From positions 1-24,101 of the forward strand of contig JAFRPH010000041.1 of assembly GCA_017429205.1 (NCBI GenBank): 24,101 nucleotides of DNA, in the 5' to 3' direction. Under the pieces are notes generated by a model. The model was given only the letters and a program-made list of their open reading frames with translations. It was not told the origin of the DNA and did no database searches. Both the position numbers and the translations under genes were made by a program. Positions 1 through 7,500 of this stretch are shown piece after piece. The stretch comes from Bacteroidales bacterium (lineage in GTDB: Bacteria > Bacteroidota > Bacteroidia > Bacteroidales > UBA932). Each line of letters begins with the position of its first letter. Position 1 is the first letter of the stretch.

Positions 1-504
1 GTGGACTTCAAGAACACCATCCTCATCATGACCTCCAACGCCGGCTCGGACATCATCCAGAGCTATATGGAGCGCCTGCCGGAGGTGGACGGGGTCGATG
101 CCCAGGCCATCGCGCAGCGCCGGTCCCTGCTGGACGAGTGCGGCGGCAAGGTGCTGGACGTCCTCAAGCAGACGGTCCGGCCGGAGTTCCTGAACCGGAT
201 CGACGAGATCATCATGTTCGACCCGCTGTCCAAGGCCGACATCCGCGACATCCTGCACATCCAGATGGACGACCTGCGGCGCAAGCTTTCCGAGAACGGC
301 ATCACGGTGGTCTTCACCCCGGCCTTCGAGGACTATATGGTCGAGCACGGCTACGAGCCGTCCTACGGCGCCCGTCCGATCAAGCGGCTGATGCAGCGCG
401 AGCTGGTGAACCTCCTGGCGAAAGCCATCCTGGACGGCACCGTCCACCGCGACAGCGCCATCACCGTCGACTCCGCCGGCGGCCAGATTCTCCTGCGGAA
501 CTAA
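1..504 (+). CDS. clpB: ClpB-type AAA+ disaggregase, C-terminal fragment
   Basis: This is the last 167 residues of a Hsp100/ClpB protein, an ATP-driven chaperone that pulls apart protein aggregates together with DnaK in the cytoplasm. The gene is cut by the left edge of the window, so the GTG at position 1 is an internal valine codon and not a start. The fragment covers the end of the second AAA+ module: the sensor-1 stretch TILIMTSNAGS (residues 6-16), the arginine-finger region RPEFLNRIDEI (60-70), and the sensor-2 motif GYEPSYGARPIKR (117-129), followed by a short C-terminal tail. ClpC is the main alternative, but the VDFKNT lead-in and the tail fit ClpB better. The gene ends in TAA just before a strong terminator. 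Confidence 0.92.
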   Translation: MDFKNTILIMTSNAGSDIIQSYMERLPEVDGVDAQAIAQRRSLLDECGGKVLDVLKQTVRPEFLNRIDEIIMFDPLSKADIRDILHIQMDDLRRKLSENGITVVFTPAFEDYMVEHGYEPSYGARPIKRLMQRELVNLLAKAILDGTVHRDSAITVDSAGGQILLRN

Positions 505-506
505 AG

Positions 507-536
507 AAAAATGCCCGGTCGAAACCGGGCATTTTT
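507..536. terminator. Bidirectional intrinsic terminator between clpB and fabG
   Basis: A perfect 13-bp stem (507-519 with 524-536) closes a CGAA tetraloop. The core is ATGCCCGG/CCGGGCAT, with an A-run on the left arm and a T-run on the right arm. Either strand therefore gives a hairpin followed by U residues. It lies 3 bp after the clpB stop and about 30 bp after the fabG stop, so it can serve both convergent genes. Confidence 0.9.
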
Positions 537-563
537 GTCATTTCGAGCGAAGTCGAGAAATCT
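537..563 (+). repeat. Short dispersed palindrome (GTCAT...ATCT family), copy 1
   Basis: Starts GTCATTTCGAG and ends CGAGAAATCT, an imperfect inverted repeat with a small loop. It belongs to the same family as copies near 3.5, 3.8, 5.7 and 8.2 kb, which share the GTCAT head and ATCT tail but differ in the stem. It sits between the clpB/fabG terminator and the fabG stop codon. Confidence 0.7.
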
Positions 564-565
564 AC

Positions 566-1312
566 CTAGCAGTAGAGACCGCCGTTGACGGCGATGACCT
601 GGCCCGTCACATAGGAAGAGAGGTCGGACGCCAGGTAGAGGGCGGTGTTGGCGATTTCGTCGACGGTGCCGCCGCGCTTGAGCGGAATGCTCTTGATGTA
701 TTCCTCGCGGACGGCCTCCGGGAGGGCGTTGGTCATCTCGGACACGATGAAGCCCGGGGCGATGGCGTTGGCCCGGATGCCGCGGGAGCCCATTTCCTTG
801 GCGACGGTCTTCGCCATCGCGATCAGGCCGGCCTTGGAGGAGGCGTAGTTGATCTGGCCGGGATTGCCCATCTGGCCCGCGATGGAGGCCATGTTGATGA
901 TGGAGCCGCCCTTCTGGCGGGCCATCGACGGAATCACGGCGTGGATGAAGTTGAAAGCGCTCTTGAGGTTCACGGCGATGACCGCGTCCCACTGCGCCTC
1001 GCTCATCCTCAGGACGAGGCCGTCCTTGGTGATGCCGGCGTTGTTGACCAGGATGTCGATGTGCCCGAACTCCTTGAGGATCTCCTCGACGACGGCGTGC
1101 GTCTCGTCGAAGTTGGCGGCGTTCGAAGCGTAACCCTTGACTTTGTGCCCGAAGGCGGAGATTTCAGCGATGGTTTCCTCGGCCGCTTCGTTGATGGCGA
1201 GGTCCGTGAAGGCGACGTCGGCGCCTTCGGCGGCGAATTTCAGTGCGATGGCCTTGCCGATGCCGCGCGCGGCGCCGGTCACGAGGGCCACCTTTCCGTC
1301 TAACATACCCAT
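566..1312 (-). CDS. fabG: 3-oxoacyl-[acyl-carrier-protein] reductase FabG
   Basis: A classical short-chain dehydrogenase/reductase of 248 residues, the usual length for FabG, which performs the NADPH-dependent reduction of 3-oxoacyl-ACP in fatty-acid synthesis. The Rossmann motif TGAARGIG is at residues 12-19, NNAG at 90-93, and the catalytic triad is S143, Y156, K160 (YASSK). The C-terminal stretch YVTGQVIAVNGG is typical of FabG. The start could be ATG at 1312 or the in-frame ATG two codons later (MLDGKVALVTG), which matches many homologues. It is divergent from ahcY, and a TATCTTTG promoter element lies 27 bp upstream. Some SDR family members act on other substrates, but the overall match to FabG is strong. 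Confidence 0.93.
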   Translation of the reverse strand: MGMLDGKVALVTGAARGIGKAIALKFAAEGADVAFTDLAINEAAEETIAEISAFGHKVKGYASNAANFDETHAVVEEILKEFGHIDILVNNAGITKDGLVLRMSEAQWDAVIAVNLKSAFNFIHAVIPSMARQKGGSIINMASIAGQMGNPGQINYASSKAGLIAMAKTVAKEMGSRGIRANAIAPGFIVSEMTNALPEAVREEYIKSIPLKRGGTVDEIANTALYLASDLSSYVTGQVIAVNGGLYC

Positions 1313-1339
1313 AAGTTCAGCGTTTTAGTAAATGGACTG

Positions 1340-1347
1340 CAAAGATA
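1340..1347 (-). promoter_or_regulatory. Bacteroidetes-type -7 element for fabG
   Basis: On the minus strand this reads TATCTTTG, a match to the TAnnTTTG consensus recognised by Bacteroidetes sigma-70 (sigma-ABfr). It is 27 bp upstream of the fabG ATG. No clear -33 TTTG was seen. Confidence 0.65.
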
Positions 1348-1368
1348 GGAAAATACTCCGGAATTCGG

Positions 1369-1376
1369 TAACTTTG
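1369..1376 (+). promoter_or_regulatory. Bacteroidetes-type -7 element for ahcY
   Basis: TAACTTTG matches TAnnTTTG and lies 21 bp before the ahcY ATG, predicting a leader of about 15 nt. It is back to back with the fabG promoter, so the two genes appear to be expressed from a compact divergent promoter region. Confidence 0.65.
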
Positions 1377-1397
1377 CAGCCTTGAAACAAAACGCTT

Positions 1398-2639
1398 ATG
1401 TCCAGTCACATCCGAGACATCAACCTTTGGGAGAGCGGTGCGCAGAAGATCGTCTGGGTCCGCAACCATATGCCGCTGCTTGACAGCATCGAGCAGGAAT
1501 TTCTGAAAACCAAGCCTTTCACCGGTCTCAAGATCGCGCTGAGCGTCCATATGGAGGCGAAGACGGCGCGCCTGTGCCTGTGCCTCGCCGCCGGCGGCGC
1601 CGAAATGTACGCCACGGGCTGCAATCCGTTGTCCACCCAGGACGACGTGGCGGCCGCCCTGGTCCATGCCGGACTGAACGTGTTCGCCATCCACGGCGCC
1701 ACGATGGAAGAGTACGAGGCGGACCTCCGCCGTGTGCTGGAAGTGGGCCCGAACATCATCATCGACGATGGTGGCGACCTGGTGACGCTGATGCACAAGG
1801 AGTTCCCGCACCTGATCCCGAACGTGATCGGCGGCTGCGAAGAGACGACCACCGGCATCCTGCGCCTCAAGGCGATGGACCGCGCCGGCACCTTGAAGTT
1901 CCCGATGATGCTCGTGAACGACGCGGACTGCAAGCACCTGTTCGACAACCGCTACGGCACTGGCCAGAGCGTGTGGAACGGCATCAACCGCACCACGAAC
2001 CTCATCGTGGCGGGGAAGGATGTCGTGGTCGCGGGCTACGGCCTGTGCGGCAAGGGTATCGCGATGCGGGCCAAGGGGCTCGGCGCCCGCGTCATCGTCA
2101 CGGAAGTGGATCCGGTCAAGGCCCTCGAGGCCTCGATGGACGGCTTCCGCGTGATGCAGATGTTCGATGCCGCCCCGATCGGCGACCTGTTTATCACCGC
2201 GACCGGCTGCAAGGACGTGATCACCGCCCGCGAACTGGAGAGGATGAAGGACGGCGCCATCTGCTGCAACGCCGGCCACTTCGATGTGGAGGTGGACGTG
2301 GCGTGGCTGCGCGCGAACGCCTTCCGGCGGAGCGAAGCCCGGCAGAACATCGAGGCCTTCACCTTTGAAAGCGGCCGTACGATCTACGTCCTGGGCGAAG
2401 GCCGGCTCGTGAACCTCGCCGCCGGCGACGGCCACCCGGCCGAAATCATGGACATGTCCTTCGCCATCCAGGCGCTCAGCGCCCGCTGGCTCCTGGAGCA
2501 CCGCGACTCCCTGCCGGCCCTCCTGAACAATGTCCCGGCCGAAATCGACCGCGAAGTCGCCTTCCGCAAGCTCGAATCCGAACGAATCACCATCGACACC
2601 CTCACCCCCGAGCAGCATCGGTACATCTACGGGGAGTAA
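1398..2639 (+). CDS. ahcY: Adenosylhomocysteinase (short, archaeal/Thermotoga-like form)
   Basis: Hydrolyses S-adenosylhomocysteine to adenosine and homocysteine using tightly bound NAD, recycling the by-product of methyltransferases. Recognisable positions by comparison with the family are H51, D124 in DDGGDL, E148 in EETTTG, K179 and D183 in KHLFDN, and the NAD-binding loop GYGLCGKG (213-220). GHFDVEVDV and EGRLVNLAAGDGHP are also family signatures. At 413 residues it is clearly shorter than the roughly 430-480-residue eukaryotic and common bacterial form. It lacks the insertion before the DDGGDL region and the extended lysine/tyrosine C-terminal tail, ending instead in YIYGE. That pattern resembles archaeal and Thermotoga enzymes, some of which act on S-inosylhomocysteine. 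It is monocistronic, with its own promoter and terminator. Confidence 0.93.
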   Translation: MSSHIRDINLWESGAQKIVWVRNHMPLLDSIEQEFLKTKPFTGLKIALSVHMEAKTARLCLCLAAGGAEMYATGCNPLSTQDDVAAALVHAGLNVFAIHGATMEEYEADLRRVLEVGPNIIIDDGGDLVTLMHKEFPHLIPNVIGGCEETTTGILRLKAMDRAGTLKFPMMLVNDADCKHLFDNRYGTGQSVWNGINRTTNLIVAGKDVVVAGYGLCGKGIAMRAKGLGARVIVTEVDPVKALEASMDGFRVMQMFDAAPIGDLFITATGCKDVITARELERMKDGAICCNAGHFDVEVDVAWLRANAFRRSEARQNIEAFTFESGRTIYVLGEGRLVNLAAGDGHPAEIMDMSFAIQALSARWLLEHRDSLPALLNNVPAEIDREVAFRKLESERITIDTLTPEQHRYIYGE

Positions 2640-2661
2640 GAAACACATAAAATACATACTG

Positions 2662-2698
2662 AAACAACACGAGTTATCCACAACCCGTGTTGTTTTTT
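2662..2698 (+). terminator. Intrinsic terminator of ahcY
   Basis: A 10-bp perfect stem (2662-2671, AAACAACACG, with 2686-2695) continues inward with one mismatch and is followed by a run of six T. It begins 22 bp after the ahcY stop codon. Confidence 0.85.
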
Positions 2699-2722
2699 GT
2701 TTGTCTGGCCTAACTTTGGGAC

Positions 2723-2738
2723 CCCACCCCGGGGTGGG
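2723..2738. repeat. Perfect 16-bp GC palindrome
   Basis: CCCACCCC directly followed by its reverse complement GGGGTGGG, with no loop. A second small inverted repeat, CCCTCG/CGAGGG (2777-2790), lies 40 bp downstream. Together with the ahcY terminator and REPIN-like pair A these fill the 311-bp gap between ahcY and comF. No gene is visible there. Confidence 0.6.
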
Positions 2739-2800
2739 CGTGTGCACCTCGCCTTTGCTCGGGTGCCGTGACCATGCCCTCGGGCGAGGGGATGGGTTGA

Positions 2801-2902
2801 AGCACGTGCCGGGGCACGAATAGTGCCCCAAGTGTTCCCTCAGCCGTGCTGGAGCACGTGTGGCGGCACGAAAACGCACAAAAACGTTCCCTCAGCCGTG
2901 CC
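2801..2902 (+). repeat. REPIN-like paired palindrome, copy A
   Basis: Two 50-bp imperfect palindromes in direct orientation (2801-2850 and 2853-2902) separated by GG. Each starts with AGCACG and ends with TCAGCCGTGCT (the second ends in CC instead of CT). Copies B and C, which bracket the RAYT gene, have exactly the same 50-GG-50 layout. Copy A is the most diverged, mostly in the loop and left arm. Confidence 0.85.
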
Positions 2903-2950
2903 AGTAAAAGGTCGGGAGGGCGCGTTCAGTAAAATGAAAAACATGGAACG

Positions 2951-4024
2951 ATGCGGTTGATTGATTTTGTAATCGCCCTCGGCGACTTGTTTATGCCGCG
3001 GGCGTGCCTGGCCTGCGGACGCAGGCTGGGCATGCGCGAGCGGCATCTGTGCCTCTCGTGTGCGGCGGACGTGCCCTATACGCGCTTCTGGCTCGCGGCG
3101 CACAACCCGCTCGCGGACCGCTTCAACGCGGTCCTGGAGCGCCACCGCGGGACCGAGCCGATGGACTATGCCTACGCGGCCGCCCTGCTCTATTACAAGG
3201 GCGCTTACCGATCCATCCCGCGGGCGTTGAAGTACCAGGGCGACCTGGCGGCCGGGCGGCACTACGGCGCCCTCCTGGGCCGCCGCCTCGCCGCCGCCCC
3301 GCACTTCGCGGACATCGACCTGGTCATTCCCGTCCCCCTCCACTGGACCCGCCTCCGCTCCCGTGGCTACAACCAGGCCGAAATCCTCGCCCGCGCCCTG
3401 GTCGACGCCTTCCGCTCCGCCCCCGCCACTGCTCTCACTGCTCCCACGTCCTCGCCCGGCACGTCCGAAAGATGGCCGGTCGCAGCCGGCCATGACGAAG
3501 GGACCACCCCTACAACCGTCTCTCCGGGCATTCCATCCACCGTTCCATCGGGCACCCCTAACACCGTCATTCCGGGCTTGACCCGGAATCTCCCCGAGGT
3601 CCGTCCGGACCTCCTCGTCCGGGCCCGCCGCACCCGCACCCAGACCCGCGTCTCCGTGGACCAGAAAGCCCAAAACGTGGCCTCCGCCTTCCAAGTCCCC
3701 GACCGCTTTTCCCCGTGGGCGAGAGCCATCCGCCGATTGTCCCGCATTATCTCCTTCCTTTCCGCCAGATGGTCGAACAAGGTCGGCCCTGACGAAGATG
3801 AATCGTCCGAGCAGGATGATACCCGTCATTCCCGGCCTGACCGGGAATCTCCCGCAGACGTCCTCGCATCGGCCCACCATATCCTCCTCGTGGACGATAC
3901 GTTCACGACCGGAGCCACGTTGTACGCCTGCTACGCCACCCTGCGCCCCTTCACTACCGCCCGCATCTCCATCGCCACCCTCGCCGCCGTCGAGGGCACC
4001 CCTTCAGGAACCGGCGGCCCGTAA
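2951..4024 (+). CDS. comF: ComF-family phosphoribosyltransferase with two repeat-derived insertions
   Basis: A ComF/GntX-type protein: an N-terminal zinc ribbon (C19, C22, C34, C37) followed by a PRTase fold. It shows [19 protein letters not shown] (125-143), the R-x-R-x-T-x-x-Q segment (224-231) with QNVASAF (241-247), and the PRPP-binding loop [13 protein letters not shown] (311-323). ComF proteins are linked to DNA uptake or handling, though their reaction is not settled. The protein is 357 residues where about 230-240 is usual. The excess is two low-complexity, in-frame insertions, at about residues 158-217 (nt 3422-3601) and 251-307 (nt 3701-3871), rich in S, T, P and R. Each contains two copies of the dispersed palindrome family. 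Removing them restores family length and motif order. The core motifs are intact, so the gene may still work, but it could also be decaying. Confidence 0.85.
   Translation: MRLIDFVIALGDLFMPRACLACGRRLGMRERHLCLSCAADVPYTRFWLAAHNPLADRFNAVLERHRGTEPMDYAYAAALLYYKGAYRSIPRALKYQGDLAAGRHYGALLGRRLAAAPHFADIDLVIPVPLHWTRLRSRGYNQAEILARALVDAFRSAPATALTAPTSSPGTSERWPVAAGHDEGTTPTTVSPGIPSTVPSGTPNTVIPGLTRNLPEVRPDLLVRARRTRTQTRVSVDQKAQNVASAFQVPDRFSPWARAIRRLSRIISFLSARWSNKVGPDEDESSEQDDTRHSRPDRESPADVLASAHHILLVDDTFTTGATLYACYATLRPFTTARISIATLAAVEGTPSGTGGP
3470..3496 (-). repeat. Dispersed palindrome inside comF, insertion 1 (first copy)
   Basis: On the minus strand it reads GTCATGGCCGG, a 6-nt loop, then CCGGCCATCT. The 8-bp stem ATGGCCGG/CCGGCCAT (3472-3479 with 3486-3493) is perfect. 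It has the same GTCAT head and ATCT tail as the other copies but a different stem sequence that still pairs. Confidence 0.75.
3566..3593 (+). repeat. Dispersed palindrome inside comF, insertion 1 (second copy)
   Basis: Perfect 8-bp stem ATTCCGGG (3569-3576) with CCCGGAAT (3582-3589) around loop CTTGA, headed by GTC and followed by CTCC. In the comF frame it encodes [12 protein letters not shown]. Confidence 0.8.
3767..3793 (-). repeat. Degenerate dispersed palindrome inside comF, insertion 2
   Basis: It shares AGATGG at its left end and GGCC-TGACGAAG at its right end with the copy at 3470-3496, but the stem is largely lost. It looks like an older, decayed copy. Confidence 0.5.
3825..3852 (+). 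repeat. Dispersed palindrome inside comF, insertion 2
   Basis: Perfect 8-bp stem ATTCCCGG (3828-3835) with CCGGGAAT (3841-3848) around loop CCTGA. In frame it encodes [12 protein letters not shown], nearly the same peptide as the copy inside the P-type ATPase gene. Confidence 0.85.
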
Positions 4025-4053
4025 ATCTCGGTAAGTGGTGGCGCGAGACCCCA

Positions 4054-4155
4054 AGCACGTGCCGGGACACGTAAAAGCCCTGAAACGTTCCCTCAGCCGT
4101 GCTGGAGCACGCGAGAGGGCACGCTAACCCGCTAAAACGTTCCCCCAGCCGTGCT
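4054..4155 (+). repeat. REPIN-like paired palindrome, copy B (upstream of RAYT)
   Basis: Units at 4054-4103 and 4106-4155, each exactly 50 bp, separated by GG. Each can fold as AGCACG pairing with terminal CGTGCT, then an internal loop, then GGG(A)/(T)CCC and ACG/CGT. By eye it differs from copy C at about 6 of 102 positions, mostly in the hairpin loops. It ends 58 bp before the RAYT start. Confidence 0.9.
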
Positions 4156-4213
4156 GTGACGAACTTTGACAAGAACGATCCCTGCGAGGAGCCGGGAAAA
4201 GAAATAGATCGAA

Positions 4214-5125
4214 ATGGATAAAAGACAGAAAAGAAGAGCCGAGTACAAATCCTGGAAGAAGGGTTATTATCATCTATGTACGGATGGAAAGAAAGGGACG
4301 ATCTGCCATGACGAAGCGGAATATGTGCATCTGGTCAACACGATATCCCTGCTGGACCTGCTGTTCCCCGTGAAAGTGCACTTCTACGAAGTGATGCGAA
4401 GCCATGTCCACCTGCTTCTTTCAGGGCGGGGGGAGCATTGCGTGGCTGTATTCGACTATGTGAGAAGCCGGATTAACAAGCGGCTGGTAGCAGATGGAAA
4501 TCCCCCGCTTCCCAAGGATTATGATTTCAAATTGATTCCTGTCGTGGATGAGGATCAGATGCGAAACAATGGCATTTATATCGCGCGGAACGCTTCCGAA
4601 GTATTGAACATCCGCCCGGGCGGATACTTGTTCGGCTCGTCCATGGCATTCTATTCCGATCTTCCCCGCCTGTTCGAGACGGTCCGGGCGGGCGACTTGT
4701 CCGTGCGGACGTTGAGAAAGATGTTTCAGACGCACGTGTCCATCCCTCCCGACCGCTTGATTCACCCGGGATTGGGAATGGTATTGCCGCAAAGCTTTGT
4801 GGATATGGACGTTTTGTATAAGGTGTTTCCGGCGGCGAAGGAATTTGAGACCCGCCTTGTGAAGGATTACGAAGCGTTCGTCGAAATCGCCGACCAGATG
4901 GGGGAGGAGATAACGTTTTCTGTGGAGGAGGCAAAAGACATCGTCAAGCAAGAGTTGATGATGGAGGGCCGAAAACTGTCCGAACTCTCCAACGACGACC
5001 GTTGTGCCTTGGCCGTTCGGCTGAACAAGAAATACAGGTTGGATGCCGTCACCTTGTCACAAGCCGTTTTTATCCCGGCTCGTATCATTTCCCAGGCGCT
5101 CAAGTCGAAGAAGTATAAAGAGTGA
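4214..5125 (+). CDS. REP-associated tyrosine transposase-like protein (RAYT, IS200/Y1-like HUH family)
   Basis: A 303-residue protein with the layout of Y1 HUH single-strand DNA transposases. The N-terminal strand WKKGYYHLCTDG (14-25) resembles the RAYT start YHVTxRG. VKVHFYEVMRSHVHLLLS (53-70) carries the HxH metal-binding pair H64/H66. IYIARNASEV (121-130) matches the catalytic-tyrosine helix, with Y122 the candidate nucleophile (RAYTs usually have YIxxNPVxA). The last about 45 residues, including LNKKYRLDAVTLSQAVFI, look like a helix-turn-helix. In known RAYTs the enzyme binds and cuts REP hairpins; here paired palindromes lie 58 bp upstream and start immediately after the TGA stop. The gene is more AT-rich than its neighbours. 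Alternatives are a classical IS200/IS605 TnpA or an uncharacterised HUH protein. No IS ends or accessory tnpB are seen. Confidence 0.8.
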   Translation: MDKRQKRRAEYKSWKKGYYHLCTDGKKGTICHDEAEYVHLVNTISLLDLLFPVKVHFYEVMRSHVHLLLSGRGEHCVAVFDYVRSRINKRLVADGNPPLPKDYDFKLIPVVDEDQMRNNGIYIARNASEVLNIRPGGYLFGSSMAFYSDLPRLFETVRAGDLSVRTLRKMFQTHVSIPPDRLIHPGLGMVLPQSFVDMDVLYKVFPAAKEFETRLVKDYEAFVEIADQMGEEITFSVEEAKDIVKQELMMEGRKLSELSNDDRCALAVRLNKKYRLDAVTLSQAVFIPARIISQALKSKKYKE

Positions 5126-5227
5126 AGCACGTGTCGGGACACGAAATAGCCCTGAAACGTTCCCTCAGCCGTGCTGGAGCACGCGAGAGGGCACGCTAAC
5201 CTACGAAAACGTTCCCCCAGCCGTGCT
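5126..5227 (+). repeat. REPIN-like paired palindrome, copy C (immediately after RAYT stop)
   Basis: Units at 5126-5175 and 5178-5227 with a GG spacer, nearly identical to copy B. It begins at the base after the RAYT stop codon, so the 3' end of the RAYT mRNA must carry the hairpins. Copies B and C are in the same orientation and bracket the gene. Confidence 0.9.
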
Positions 5228-5231
5228 GAAC

Positions 5232-5257
5232 GGGTTGGGGGAACGGGTGGGGGTGGG
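5232..5257 (+). other. G-quadruplex-forming motif
   Basis: Five G-tracts (3, 5, 3, 5 and 3 G) separated by loops of 1-3 nt, which fits the G3+N1-7 pattern on the plus strand. It lies 5 bp after REPIN-like copy C, in the gap between the convergent RAYT and ATPase genes. Between it and the ATPase stop there is also a 7-bp inverted repeat (5290-5296 with 5315-5321) without a T-run. Confidence 0.55.
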
Positions 5258-5325
5258 ATTCAGCGGGGCTCCCGGCCAGGGCGGGGAGGCTTTCGGGCTG
5301 ACGGGACCGCCTGGCCGAAAGGGCC

Positions 5326-7395
<2,070 letters not shown>

Positions 7396-7417
7396 AGTTC
7401 AGTTCATTTTCCGAAAG

Positions 7418-7425
7418 CAAAGGTA
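7418..7425 (-). promoter_or_regulatory. Bacteroidetes-type -7 element for the P-type ATPase
   Basis: TACCTTTG on the minus strand, 22 bp upstream of the ATPase ATG. Confidence 0.6.
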
Positions 7426-7437
7426 CGGCGTCCCGCC

Positions 7438-7452
7438 TGCAACCGGGTTGCA
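7438..7452. promoter_or_regulatory. Perfect dyad in the divergent ATPase/yhhN promoter region (candidate operator)
   Basis: TGCAACC, one G, then GGTTGCA: a perfect 7-1-7 inverted repeat lying between the two divergent -7 elements, where the -33 regions would be. A metal-responsive repressor or activator could bind here. No regulator gene is visible in the window. Confidence 0.45.
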
Positions 7453-7470
7453 ATATTCGCGGGGAATGGC

Positions 7471-7478
7471 TAACTTGC
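7471..7478 (+). promoter_or_regulatory. Possible -7 element for the YhhN-like gene
   Basis: TAACTTGC is a near match to TAnnTTTG, with a TTG 20 bp upstream at 7448-7450. It would place transcription start about 15 nt before the ATG at 7501, which argues against the upstream GTG at 7480 as the start. Confidence 0.4.
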
Positions 7479-7500
7479 GGTGCTTAAACTGAAAAACGAA

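Noticed and set aside
1317..2879. 520-residue minus-strand open frame opposite ahcY
   Set aside because: It is a shadow of ahcY extending through the repeat region, with no recognisable motif.
2951..4024. comF as a plain pseudogene
   Set aside because: The frame is open throughout, and the zinc ribbon, PRTase motifs and PRPP loop are intact. Decay remains possible but is not shown.
4214..5125. RAYT gene as part of a complete IS200/IS605 element
   Set aside because: No tnpB, no second transposase gene and no typical IS ends are seen. The flanking sequences are paired REP-like hairpins.
2801..5227. CRISPR array from the repeated 50-bp units
   Set aside because: The units occur in tandem pairs with a GG spacer, not with unique spacers of about 30 bp, and no cas genes are present.
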